Source: Methanobacteriota archaeon (GTDB lineage Archaea > Thermoplasmatota > Poseidoniia > Poseidoniales > Poseidoniaceae). From it: 17,085 nt of DNA. Within the stretch, counting starts at the first letter, position 1, and each line of letters begins with the position of its first letter. Below, piece by piece: positions 1 to 8,360 of the stretch. The stretch lies in contig WTIV01000129.1 of assembly GCA_011525095.1 (NCBI GenBank), positions 1 through 17,085 on the forward strand. Reading direction: 5' to 3'. A program made the translations under genes and the position numbers. Under the pieces are notes generated by a model. That model was given only the letters and a program-made list of their open reading frames with translations. It was not told where the DNA came from and did no database searches.

Positions 1-1084
1 ACGAGGACAGAATCAAATCACTGCATCCGCAAATTGGAGGTGCTGTATGACCTCTTCTTGATGCAGAACCTGTTGTTTGCGCAGAATCTACCTTGCCTTC
101 AGAGACTAGTTTTGCAGCATCCCGGGTGGACCATAATTCACCACTCAATCTGCCTGAATCAACTATTGTTTGAGTTCTGCTCGGAACACCCTCATCATCC
201 CTCGAGCCGGATGACATTCCACCTTCCATTAGGCCGTCGTCGACTAGAGAAAGGTGGTCAGCAATCACGAGTTCATTCATTTTCCCCGACCAGAAAGACT
301 CGCCTCTAGCAAGTCTTTCTCCTTTGATTGCAGATGGGACAACTACAGAGAATAGAGGAGAAAAACCGTCAGATGTCATCAACACTGGGCAATCTTGTGT
401 AGCTTTTCCTGAAACCTTTTCACGAGTAATTTGGGACCAGTGAACAGCTTTGTCAACGCACGCTGTCAAATCTTTGAGAAGAGTTCTTGATGATTCTCCT
501 TCATACGAAGAAGTTAGTTGGTCATTCTCATCTATTGAAACATGAATGCCGATTCCATGTGAGGTGTAAACCCCGCCATCTTCGATTCCCGAACTTGTAA
601 CTATGGCACCTGCGCCAGCACCTACTCCTACTCCTCCGCCTACGGCAACAGCCCTAGAATCTAACTCAGAGACTCTAGTAAGCACCTGGTCACCTTGTGC
701 CAATAGGTCTTCGGGACCCATGTCTAGAATTGCTTTATCTTTCATGCCACCAACTCGGGTAGCAGAGTGATTACCGGGTAACTCAAAGCCTTCAATCGAA
801 GGAGATTTTCTTGCTATGCTAATTGCTTGTCCGATTGCATGAGATGCCGAAGAAGGGTCAACCAAGTGAGCAAAACCGTACCTTCCATCTTCTACAATTC
901 GAATTCCGAATCCACCCTCGCCACCGCCTGAAGCCATGGAAATTTTACCAGCTTCAATGTCAAGAGAGTGGCCATATCCTTGCGAAGCAAAGATTTCCCA
1001 CTGGGAAATTCCTTCGCTATCACAGGCTTTTCCGATCTCTAATGCTGAATCCATCAAGCGTTCAACTGCATCATCTGGAATCAT
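1..1084 (-). CDS. tldE: TldE/PmbA-like subunit of the TldD/TldE protease (C-terminus outside window)
   Basis: I translated this strand by hand: it is open from an ATG at 1084 to the window edge, 361 codons, so the C-terminus is missing (E. coli PmbA is about 450 residues). TldE is the non-catalytic partner of TldD; the heterodimer is a cytosolic metalloprotease that in bacteria processes modified peptides such as microcin B17 and degrades unfolded peptides. Family-like stretches are visible: a glycine-rich N-domain segment (residues 52-60), a Gly/Ala/Val-rich strand (149-160), GERLARGESF (255-264), and GSRDDEGVPS (293-302), the usual TldE 'DxEG' region. There is no HExxxH, as expected for TldE. 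The ATG lies one base past the tldD stop (TGA-T-ATG), which suggests translational coupling. The natural peptide substrate in this archaeon is unknown. Confidence 0.88.
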   Translation of the reverse strand, partial: MIPDDAVERLMDSALEIGKACDSEGISQWEIFASQGYGHSLDIEAGKISMASGGGEGGFGIRIVEDGRYGFAHLVDPSSASHAIGQAISIARKSPSIEGFELPGNHSATRVGGMKDKAILDMGPEDLLAQGDQVLTRVSELDSRAVAVGGGVGVGAGAGAIVTSSGIEDGGVYTSHGIGIHVSIDENDQLTSSYEGESSRTLLKDLTACVDKAVHWSQITREKVSGKATQDCPVLMTSDGFSPLFSVVVPSAIKGERLARGESFWSGKMNELVIADHLSLVDDGLMEGGMSSGSRDDEGVPSRTQTIVDSGRLSGELWSTRDAAKLVSEGKVDSAQTTGSASRRGHTAPPICGCSDLILSS

Positions 1085-1085
1085 A

Positions 1086-2555
1086 TCATCCCACCAATGC
1101 TTCCCTAATTCTCATTAGCGGACCGCCATCACCCACTGGGACAGTTTGACCTTTGCCACAGAAACCTGGTGAACCGAGATATGCGTCTCGAGTTAAGCCA
1201 TCAACGTTCTTCAAAATTTCAAGAGTCATTCCTGAAACGCTGACATCCTTCACTGGGCGTGACAATGAACCATTTTCAATAATCCATGCTTCTTGTGCTG
1301 CGAATTGGAATGAGCCCCTGCCAGTATCTACCTGACCACCTCTGCTACCGCAAGCATAAACTCCGAATTCGATATCCTCAATCAATTCATCAAGGTCTTT
1401 GTGAGTTCCACCTTGAATCACAGTATTGGACATTCTTACTAGTGGATGGTGCAATCCATCTTGTGCTCTAGCTCCGCCATTAGGGTCTAAATCGTATCTG
1501 TGGGCGGTTTCTCTATGATTGAGATACTCGGTTAGTACTCCGTTTACAATCAGGTTCTTTGGTCTTGTATCAACACCTTCATCGTCTACAGGATAGCAGC
1601 CATAGCCTCCACGCATTGTTGGATCATCAACAACTGTGCAGATCTCTGAGCCGATTGTTTGACCAAGTCTCCCTTCCAAACATGAGTCGCCTGCAGCGAC
1701 TAAGTCGGCCTCACACGGATGTCCCAAAGCTTCGTGGATGTATACACCTGTTAGATCTCTATCCGCAACCAAGGGCATTTTACCAGATGGTGCTCTTTCA
1801 GCCTTCAGCAGCCTTAGGGCTGAAATTCTTGCATTTCTACCCATCTCACCAAGGTCACATGACTCAATAACTTCGAGTCCACCCTCTCCGCCATGCCTCA
1901 TTCTATAGGAGACAACGTCAGAGCCCTCTCGTGCTGTGACCATGCCATTGATTAGGCTCCTTTGGAACGACCAAACTCTGTTCATTCCCTCAGTAGTCAT
2001 CAATTCGGTGTGAATGTGTTCATCTGACCAACCCGTAGAGGTCGATACGATGTGTTCATGGTCTTTGGCTTCATTATCGATAGCCAGCATCATCTCGATT
2101 CTTGTATCCAAATCAGTATCGCGTACATCTTTCACACTTCTCCAATGTGTAACGTCCTCGATTATTGGAACCTCTGCTAGGCCTACTGGAAGTTGTGATG
2201 AAGAACGACGTGCTGCAACAGCTTTTGCTAACCTTAGCGTTGGCCCTACCTGTTCAGGAATTGATGAAATATCACTTGTTGAATGAACGCCCCAAGCACC
2301 GTCGGCAAGTATCCTCATTGTTACGCCTATTTCTTGCCCGGGAATTGCACGCTCTAACTTTCCATCTTTGAGAGAAGCAGTGTTGGTGGTTTGACTGACC
2401 AATCTTATCTCTGCATATTCGGCTCCTAATTCTGAAGCATTGTTCAGTGCCTTGTTTATTTTGTCTTCATCTAGTAATCTCCCACTAGAGAACATCGAAT
2501 CTGATTGTCGAGTCGCGACCACCATAGATACCCGGTGCAGTCGGGGCTCTTTCAC
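1086..2555 (-). CDS. tldD: TldD-like zinc metalloprotease subunit
   Basis: TldD is the catalytic half of the TldD/TldE heterodimer, a soluble protease that takes extended peptides into a central cavity. Counted from the GTG at 2555 the protein has 489 residues, matching the family (about 480). The zinc site is intact: HEALGH with H274, E275 and H279, plus the C-terminal cysteine C466 in GFCGKGQ, corresponding to E. coli TldD H262/H266/C454. The N-terminal domain contains the expected 'GAEYAEIR' and 'DGKLERA' stretches. The start is uncertain: GTG 2555 has no Shine-Dalgarno, and ATG 2525 or ATG 2495 (MFSSGRLLDED) would also leave a complete domain; 2495 fits the family N-terminus best. It sits 11 bp after cgi121 and directly before tldE, so it is the third gene of the hel308 operon. 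Confidence 0.93.
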   Translation of the reverse strand: MKEPRLHRVSMVVATRQSDSMFSSGRLLDEDKINKALNNASELGAEYAEIRLVSQTTNTASLKDGKLERAIPGQEIGVTMRILADGAWGVHSTSDISSIPEQVGPTLRLAKAVAARRSSSQLPVGLAEVPIIEDVTHWRSVKDVRDTDLDTRIEMMLAIDNEAKDHEHIVSTSTGWSDEHIHTELMTTEGMNRVWSFQRSLINGMVTAREGSDVVSYRMRHGGEGGLEVIESCDLGEMGRNARISALRLLKAERAPSGKMPLVADRDLTGVYIHEALGHPCEADLVAAGDSCLEGRLGQTIGSEICTVVDDPTMRGGYGCYPVDDEGVDTRPKNLIVNGVLTEYLNHRETAHRYDLDPNGGARAQDGLHHPLVRMSNTVIQGGTHKDLDELIEDIEFGVYACGSRGGQVDTGRGSFQFAAQEAWIIENGSLSRPVKDVSVSGMTLEILKNVDGLTRDAYLGSPGFCGKGQTVPVGDGGPLMRIREALVG

Positions 2556-2566
2556 ATTTACGAGTT

Positions 2567-3055
2567 CTAGCGCAAATCTGAGAGGTGGATATGTCCAATT
2601 GCAGCATCCTCTGATGCATCTCCCTCAATACCCATTCTTGCACCATCAAAAATGGAAATATTTGGTCGCTCATCAATGATTTCAAAGTTCATCTTTTCAG
2701 CGTGCTGAGTAAACATCTCTTCAGATTGTTCGCATGATAGATCAACAATCCATGCTGTTTCGTCGCCTTCACACAGACCTGCTCTCTTGAAACTAGTAGC
2801 AATATGATGTGTGCCTGATAGTAGCCTGATAAACTCACCATCAAGTGAATTTGATTTCATTTTACCCCGTTCTTTGTTTCGCATTAGAACTTCATGAGCG
2901 ACCCAGCCATGAATATCACTCGCAAGACATGTGCCGCTGATGAGTGCCCAATTCTCCGATTCTCTATTCTCTATCCACGTCATAGCAAGCGCCCTTGGGT
3001 CTACACAAGGCTCGCTAAGTGCTACTCTTTTGCATGGAAATGCTGGCGGGGACAC
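2567..3055 (-). CDS. cgi121: KEOPS complex subunit Cgi121
   Basis: Cgi121 binds Bud32 and the tRNA 3'-CCA end in the KEOPS complex, which makes the universal t6A37 modification of ANN-decoding tRNAs. The 162-residue length is normal (about 150). The assignment rests on a pattern I recognise: a strand followed by a helix (LISGTCLASDIHGWVAHEVL, residues 38-57), then EFIRLLSGTHHIATSFKRAGL (74-94), matching the family's 'E-[IL]-L-xx-SGxRQI-xx-A-[IL]-xx-x-G[IL]' core, and a C-terminal short strand (AAIGHIHLSDLR). The family Arg-Gln of 'SGxRQI' is His-His here, so divergence is real. The start is a GTG, 24 bp after the hel308 stop; the next ATG (2983) would cut off the first strand. A gene next to hel308 is also a known archaeal position for cgi121, as I recall it. 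Confidence 0.78.
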   Translation of the reverse strand: MSPPAFPCKRVALSEPCVDPRALAMTWIENRESENWALISGTCLASDIHGWVAHEVLMRNKERGKMKSNSLDGEFIRLLSGTHHIATSFKRAGLCEGDETAWIVDLSCEQSEEMFTQHAEKMNFEIIDERPNISIFDGARMGIEGDASEDAAIGHIHLSDLR

Positions 3056-3079
3056 AATTGCCGGAAAGCATTCACAATT

Positions 3080-5608
3080 TCAACCCTGACGCTCTCCAGG
3101 GAGGGGTTCATCATCGCTTCGAGATTGCTTAGTTTCGTGTTTTGTTGAAATTTTCTTGACAGAATCTAGTATTCTTTCCACCAAAATTGGGCCCCATCCA
3201 CGCTTCGACTTTAGTTTGTCTAAATCCTTTGCAGACATTGCAAGTAAGTCCGCAGGGGTTCTGATTCCCATTTCCGATAGGGTCCTCGCCCTATTTCTTC
3301 CAACGTTTCTAACCTGAACAAGTTGTAGCAAATCCTCTTTGCAACCTGCTCGCACTCTAGCCCGAGTTAATTCTAGTAATCCTGCCAAATCTGCAACGTA
3401 GCCAAGATGTTCTTCGGCAAATACATCGTCTCTTAGCAATATTTCCCTAGCAGCAAGTAGAAGCCATCCCATCAAATCTGTTCGAGAATATACATCACCG
3501 GGAGTTACACCCAATTCTTTTTCAATGTCCCTCAAGTCTTTCTCTTCGTACCAAAATTCCGTACACCAAGCACTCTTGACCATTCCCATAGCCCTTTCAT
3601 CAATCGGACTTTCAATCAATAATTCATCCTCAACAATCGCTGCTTTTTGTCTCAAATCGCTTCCAAATTCAAGTTCCTTTGATTTAGGCCACAGCGATAC
3701 AAAATCTGGGGTTGCTGCAACTAGATGACAAAGTGAGAAACTGGTCACTGGAAGTGTGTTACGAACAATCCTCCTAACAGCTCGTCGCAAGCCTTCAAGC
3801 AATATGTCAGCCGAGAGTGGGTCGATGTACAATTGAGCTACTCTCTCACCCATTGGAGTCGCTTCGTATTCATTGTCAAGGGCCTCGATTTTAAGTGAAC
3901 TCGAGGTCTGAACTGAGATTCTAGATGCTCTCTGGAATCCAAAGGTTGCTTCTGCGGGCTCTGATGATTTCTTCTTACCCATTGTAACGCCAGATGCTGC
4001 CTGAGCAGCATCAACCCAAGACGGTAATTCATCATCCCAGTCTTCTTCTTCCACCCCGATATTTGTCCTTCGAATAAACCTCTTTTCAACCAACCATCTT
4101 AGCATGGAATCGATTGTTTCTTGGAGGTATGAATTGGTTTGAGTGTGGCCAAGATAAGTACCAGCAAAGAACTCACCAATTGCCCTTCTTGTCAGGAGTC
4201 CGCCTGTAGCAATTGACGAGAGAAGATGAAAACGCATTGCGGGTTCTGCAGCTAATTTCGATGTGATATCTTCGACAGGGCCGTGAATGTAGCGGTCTGC
4301 GATTTCGTCCGCCATTTGTCGTGGGTCACCACCTTTGCATGCTAACCAAGCCTCTCCCACAGGATCGTATCTGGGACGACCTGCCCTTCCCAGCATCTGC
4401 TTAACTTCCATTACAGGTAATAGCCGGCTCATGCCGTCATCAAAACGTTTCAAATCTCTAACAAGAACTCTTCTAGCAGGGAGATTCACTCCTGCTGCCA
4501 AGGTTGGAGTTGCACTGAGACAATACAGCAACCGTTCTTTGAACGCATTTTCGATTTCTGTTCGTTGAGCGTGCATTAGACCCGCATGATGGAACGCAAC
4601 ACCACCTTTCACGCACTCAGCAAGAGTATCACCCATTGCTGAGTTGGAGGACCTCGCTAAGCGTTGAGACAGTTCTTTCAGTTTCGGCAATACTTCAGGG
4701 TTATTTTTCTGAAGATACTTCTCCATACGTTGACCCAACTTCTTTGCTTCAGATTGGGCAGATCTTCTTGAAGATACAAACACCAGTAACTGGCCTCCAT
4801 CTTCGTACACATCGCTCAATGCAGCCCAAGCAATATGTGATTTTGGACCATTGAGAGTCCTCGGTGGCCCTAGGTTTGAACTTGATGAGAACTCACTTTT
4901 CTGAATGGCCCTTGGCTCTAAATCCAATTCAGCCAGTGTAGCATACTCGAGACTGACTGGCCTCCATTCAGAGACAACCAAATCGCTATTGAGCCAATCT
5001 GCTAAATCTTGAGAGTTCCCAACAGTAGCAGATAATGTGATTATTTGGGCATCTGGCAACAAGTGCCTGATTCTAGCCAGATTAATTTCCATAGTAGGTC
5101 CTCTGTGGCTGTCGTTTAGGAGATGGAACTCATCTGCAACAACGACTGAAACCCTTCGCAAAACTTCTGCCTTAGAACGCATTAAAGAGTCTAATTTTTC
5201 ACTAGTACATACAAGAATATCACAATCATCGATTTGTCTGGTTTCACTAGGTGCGTCTCCAATTCCTAATCCGATTTTTAGCCCAAGGCTTTCACCAAGT
5301 TGCTTTAGCTCCTCCAATTTCTCTGTTGCAAGTGCCTTCAATGGAACGATGTATATCCCTCTTGAACCTGGATTAACGGTTAGTAATTGGTTGACAATTC
5401 CCATATATGCTACCAAACTCTTTCCACTAGCAGTCGGTATACACACCATGGTGTTCTTGCCTTGAAGTATTGAAGGCATGGCATCTGCTTGTGGTGGATG
5501 AAGTGTTTCGATACCCCAGTCGTTTTTGATGAAATTTGTGAAGTCAGCGGGCAAACCGAGATTTGAAACAGACCTCTCCGGTTCACCCATGGTTGTTTGA
5601 AGTGTCAA
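3080..5608 (-). CDS. hel308: Hel308-type superfamily 2 DNA helicase
   Basis: Hel308 is an archaeal 3'-5' DNA helicase acting at stalled replication forks and in recombination. The 842-residue protein shows all SF2 motifs: Q-motif region (HPPQADA, 37-43), Walker A (PTASGKS, 58-64), DEFH (159-162), SAT (193-195), FVSSRRSAQ (277-285), FHHAGL (339-344), ATPTLAAGVNLPARR (366-380) and QMLGRAGRPR (404-413). The winged-helix and seven-helix 'ratchet' domains follow (IDPLSADILLEGL from 595), then a helix-hairpin-helix (about 766-815) characteristic of Hel308 and a charged tail. Compared with relatives as I know them (about 700-720 residues) it is long; much of the excess is a low-complexity charged insertion at about 516-577. 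ATG 5608 is used; ATG 5590 is an alternative. It is the first gene of hel308-cgi121-tldD-tldE. Confidence 0.96.
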   Translation of the reverse strand: MTLQTTMGEPERSVSNLGLPADFTNFIKNDWGIETLHPPQADAMPSILQGKNTMVCIPTASGKSLVAYMGIVNQLLTVNPGSRGIYIVPLKALATEKLEELKQLGESLGLKIGLGIGDAPSETRQIDDCDILVCTSEKLDSLMRSKAEVLRRVSVVVADEFHLLNDSHRGPTMEINLARIRHLLPDAQIITLSATVGNSQDLADWLNSDLVVSEWRPVSLEYATLAELDLEPRAIQKSEFSSSSNLGPPRTLNGPKSHIAWAALSDVYEDGGQLLVFVSSRRSAQSEAKKLGQRMEKYLQKNNPEVLPKLKELSQRLARSSNSAMGDTLAECVKGGVAFHHAGLMHAQRTEIENAFKERLLYCLSATPTLAAGVNLPARRVLVRDLKRFDDGMSRLLPVMEVKQMLGRAGRPRYDPVGEAWLACKGGDPRQMADEIADRYIHGPVEDITSKLAAEPAMRFHLLSSIATGGLLTRRAIGEFFAGTYLGHTQTNSYLQETIDSMLRWLVEKRFIRRTNIGVEEEDWDDELPSWVDAAQAASGVTMGKKKSSEPAEATFGFQRASRISVQTSSSLKIEALDNEYEATPMGERVAQLYIDPLSADILLEGLRRAVRRIVRNTLPVTSFSLCHLVAATPDFVSLWPKSKELEFGSDLRQKAAIVEDELLIESPIDERAMGMVKSAWCTEFWYEEKDLRDIEKELGVTPGDVYSRTDLMGWLLLAAREILLRDDVFAEEHLGYVADLAGLLELTRARVRAGCKEDLLQLVQVRNVGRNRARTLSEMGIRTPADLLAMSAKDLDKLKSKRGWGPILVERILDSVKKISTKHETKQSRSDDEPLPGERQG

Positions 5609-5673
5609 TAGTCCAAAAGGTAAGCGATTGATTAGCCGACACTGCTAAGTCCTATTTTGTACGTGCATACAAC
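5609..5673. promoter_or_regulatory. divergent intergenic promoter region between hel308 and the TerB-like gene
   Basis: These 65 bp separate two diverging ATG starts and must hold both promoters. The only TATA-like stretch I see is CTATTTTG at 5652-5659, too close to the rightward ATG for a leaderless transcript with a standard archaeal spacing of about 26 bp. Neither gene has a visible Shine-Dalgarno, so leaderless or short-leader mRNAs are likely. This is inferred from position, not from a strong box match. Confidence 0.4.
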
Positions 5674-6315
5674 ATGGGAAGCGAGGATGCTTTGGTTGAC
5701 GAGAGACTTTCAGTCTTCGATGATGAAGCGGATTTGAATGACTGGTTTGAGGTCATAGCAGGTTCACTGATGGCCGTAATTGGAATTTTCCAGTTAATTT
5801 CTCCAGGCGATCTAGTAGACCCTGATGTAATGAGATGGTTCGCTGCAGCTGTTACCGTTTCAGGTATAATTTGGGCAGGGCATGGATTGAAAGATATGGC
5901 AATTAAGGAAGTCAGAAAATCGATTGTTTTGCTGGAAATGGGCTCAAAACAAGGTAGCATCGATTATGGTTTAATCAGAGATGTCATCCTAAACCCTGAT
6001 GCTTACACAGAGTTCCTAGTCAAAGAATATGAGAACGCTTTCGCTGACGGTGTAATCACTGACAAGGAACTTGAAGAATTGAAAGCGATTCAAACTGCGT
6101 TGGGAATAAGTGATGAGGACGCCGCAAAGATGGCTGTCAAGAGCGCAATAAAGTCCGCTCTTGCTGATGGCAAGGTCACAGATGAGGAGAAAGTAATGAT
6201 CGTAAATGCTGCTGAAGGACTTTCCAAGGCAAAGAAGAACAAATTAACCAAGGCGCTAGAAAGTGGTGAAATCACTGAAGAGATAGAAAAGATCCTCAAG
6301 AGTTTAGATGATTAA
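5674..6315 (+). CDS. membrane-anchored protein with TerB-like acidic repeats
   Basis: This is a 213-residue protein of unknown function. Two hydrophobic helices near the N-terminus (about 26-43 and 54-71) form a membrane hairpin, followed by a soluble, highly charged helical domain. That domain repeats a short motif: AFADGVITDKELE (122-134), ALADGKVTDEEK (162-173) and, degenerate, ALESGEITEEIE (194-205). 'ADGxxTxxE' turns between helices are typical of the TerB/DjlA-N-like fold, where acidic residues can bind metal; they also resemble half of an EF-hand loop. It stands alone, divergent from hel308 and convergent with the exported membrane protein gene: both stop codons use the TTAA at 6312-6315. 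Family membership is inferred from motif pattern only. A scaffold, sensor or stress-related role would be a guess. Confidence 0.72.
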   Translation: MGSEDALVDERLSVFDDEADLNDWFEVIAGSLMAVIGIFQLISPGDLVDPDVMRWFAAAVTVSGIIWAGHGLKDMAIKEVRKSIVLLEMGSKQGSIDYGLIRDVILNPDAYTEFLVKEYENAFADGVITDKELEELKAIQTALGISDEDAAKMAVKSAIKSALADGKVTDEEKVMIVNAAEGLSKAKKNKLTKALESGEITEEIEKILKSLDD

Positions 6316-8360
6316 TCCCATTTGTTTTCCAAAGCAAACTGGTTTAGAATATTCTTCGCATTAGTTCTGCGTTTATTTTCAATTCCAATACCTAGCAATA
6401 TCAGGGCAATTCCTGCAATTACCCATACGTATTGTGATTCAAGCAGTGGTTCTGATGGCTTCACTGAATTTGAGGAATACATCAAATTGTGACTTATTTC
6501 ATTGTCTATCTTAATCCTGAATTCTAAATCATCCTTAATTCCGTCCAGCAAAACTATTGAGACCAAGTTTGGATAGAGGTTTTCCTGCATAAGCCTCCAT
6601 CTTCCCTCAGGCAAGTCTGCTGGCCTTGTACCCCAAGCAGGTTCCTGAATCGAACCAAGTTTTCTCGATTCAACCATTTCTGTTTCAAAATGAATAACGT
6701 TTGAAGTGGGTAAATCATCAACAACAAGCAATGCCTCAAGCATTAGAATATCCAACATCAAGGTTCTTGCTGCTAGAAGAATGAACGAACGTGAATGTGA
6801 ATCAAGTAAATCATCTAATGGGCTTGTTTCTGATTTTTCTGCAACCTTTGCAAAAATCTTTGATTCAAAATCTAACTCATAAAATTCTGGAATGTAGAGT
6901 TGCCATCTTCCATCATCCAGAGGCCAAGCAGAATCTGCAATCAATCTCAAAGACAATGTCTCGCCGTCCAACATACCGAATGTTGAACCGACGTGCAAAG
7001 CCTTTGAAGAGGCTGGAGCATTTGGGTGGGATGCGTGCCAAATTTGGTCTAATCGATTATCAATCAATTCGTCTAAAGTCATCTCATCTGATGATGGCAT
7101 TTCTCCTGCTATAGCCCACATTGGCGAAACTATTCCGCTCAGGAACAAAACTAGAACACCTGGAACAAATATGCCGAACCTTACAGCTCGGGATGTTGTT
7201 TCAGACCTCAATTCGATGACTAGACCAAGCAAAATAGCGAATGATAGGACTAGAACCATAACTCCGGATGTTCCATCCAAATCCACTGACCCATATTGGT
7301 CAGCCTTCATTCCATAACCTTCCCATTCCCATGAAGAATAATCAAATCCATCGGGAGATGTGGGGCCAAAGCTCTCGAATGCGATTAATCCGATCCATTT
7401 GTAGGGTTGGAACGAATTCAGTTTACCACCGATGCAGAAATCATATTCTCCAACAGGTAATGCTCTCCACTTCCATGTACTCTTTGTTACGCCATTTACT
7501 ACTTCTGTTTCTAATTCCGGTGCTGGTGCAAGGCGGTTATCCGGTAGAATCAGATCCGGTCTGCCATGATTCTGTTCTATCTCAGATGGCACCTCTTCCC
7601 ACTCTATTGTAATCGTCATTATTTCGTGATTTTCAACATCAAAAGACCAGCAATCCCAATCATCTTCTACCAACGCACCATAGTGAACTGTATCCAGTTC
7701 TGTTTGGCGAGGAGATGCATATGAAGACGGTTCATCGACATCTCGAGATTCGACATCTTCTGACCATATTATGTCTAGGAACATGTAAGAAGCACCTCTA
7801 AGATTCAACTGCCAAGTCCCTGGCCTCTCGACTTCAAACTGAAGTAAAATTCTGATTTCTTCCCCTGGCCACAATAGTCGGTCACCAGCAAGATCTAGTG
7901 GCTCATCGTTTACCTTATACGGACCCTGCATACCATCTGCAGGATTAGAATCCCCTTGGAATTCGATTATAGTTGTAGACTGTGCAATAATGATAGTCAC
8001 TTCCATGTCCGGTCGGGAAATACCAACAATGTCATCTTGGTACCGTAAATCAATCTGTAATTCATCAATCTCTTGAGGGATCAATGCGATTTCAGTTTGT
8101 GAAGGAGTCATTGGCAATTCGATAAAAACCGTTGACGGAGAGAATGGAGTAGCAGAGTTTACACTACCACTAATACTCTCCTCCCCAGTATGAAATTCAG
8201 TAAGAGAGCAATCGTTGATATCGTTACATGAGAACCAAAGTTCCCCACCATCATCTTCTGAATCAATGGCTGCACTGACATTTGGTATGCAAAGAATAAG
8301 CAGGAGCAAGACTGTGAGTTTGCTCCGCATGGTATGCTGTCTGAGTGGTATACTAATCAC
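6312..8360 (-). CDS. exported three-helix membrane protein of unknown family
   Basis: This 682-residue protein matches no enzyme I recognise. Residues 11-30 are a clear signal peptide ending CIPNVSA before AIDSEDD. A large extracytoplasmic region follows (31-364), with close cysteines C45/C51 and possibly paired C237/C309, and a beta-rich segment (about 222-330, DDWDCWSFDV ... YDFCIGG) resembling a bacterial pre-peptidase C-terminal/jelly-roll domain. Then come two helices (about 365-383 and 396-418) around a basic loop, a second outer domain (419-643), and a last helix (about 644-661) ending in KRR. Charges fit the positive-inside rule. No catalytic motif is visible. The GTG at 8360 overlaps the upstream stop as GTGA, suggesting coupling; ATG 8330 starts exactly at the signal peptide and is equally possible. 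Confidence 0.85.
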   Translation of the reverse strand: MISIPLRQHTMRSKLTVLLLLILCIPNVSAAIDSEDDGGELWFSCNDINDCSLTEFHTGEESISGSVNSATPFSPSTVFIELPMTPSQTEIALIPQEIDELQIDLRYQDDIVGISRPDMEVTIIIAQSTTIIEFQGDSNPADGMQGPYKVNDEPLDLAGDRLLWPGEEIRILLQFEVERPGTWQLNLRGASYMFLDIIWSEDVESRDVDEPSSYASPRQTELDTVHYGALVEDDWDCWSFDVENHEIMTITIEWEEVPSEIEQNHGRPDLILPDNRLAPAPELETEVVNGVTKSTWKWRALPVGEYDFCIGGKLNSFQPYKWIGLIAFESFGPTSPDGFDYSSWEWEGYGMKADQYGSVDLDGTSGVMVLVLSFAILLGLVIELRSETTSRAVRFGIFVPGVLVLFLSGIVSPMWAIAGEMPSSDEMTLDELIDNRLDQIWHASHPNAPASSKALHVGSTFGMLDGETLSLRLIADSAWPLDDGRWQLYIPEFYELDFESKIFAKVAEKSETSPLDDLLDSHSRSFILLAARTLMLDILMLEALLVVDDLPTSNVIHFETEMVESRKLGSIQEPAWGTRPADLPEGRWRLMQENLYPNLVSIVLLDGIKDDLEFRIKIDNEISHNLMYSSNSVKPSEPLLESQYVWVIAGIALILLGIGIENKRRTNAKNILNQFALENKWD

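Noticed and set aside
823..1149. A 108-codon plus-strand frame across the tldD/tldE junction.
   Set aside because: Both minus-strand frames there match a known protein family along their length, so this is a shadow.
5037..5465. A 142-codon plus-strand frame opposite hel308.
   Set aside because: It lies opposite the conserved helicase motifs, has no ribosome site and a composition typical of antisense translation.
6312..6315. The overlapping convergent stop codons sharing TTAA.
   Set aside because: It is real but is a common outcome of compaction in small genomes, so I did not list it as a finding.
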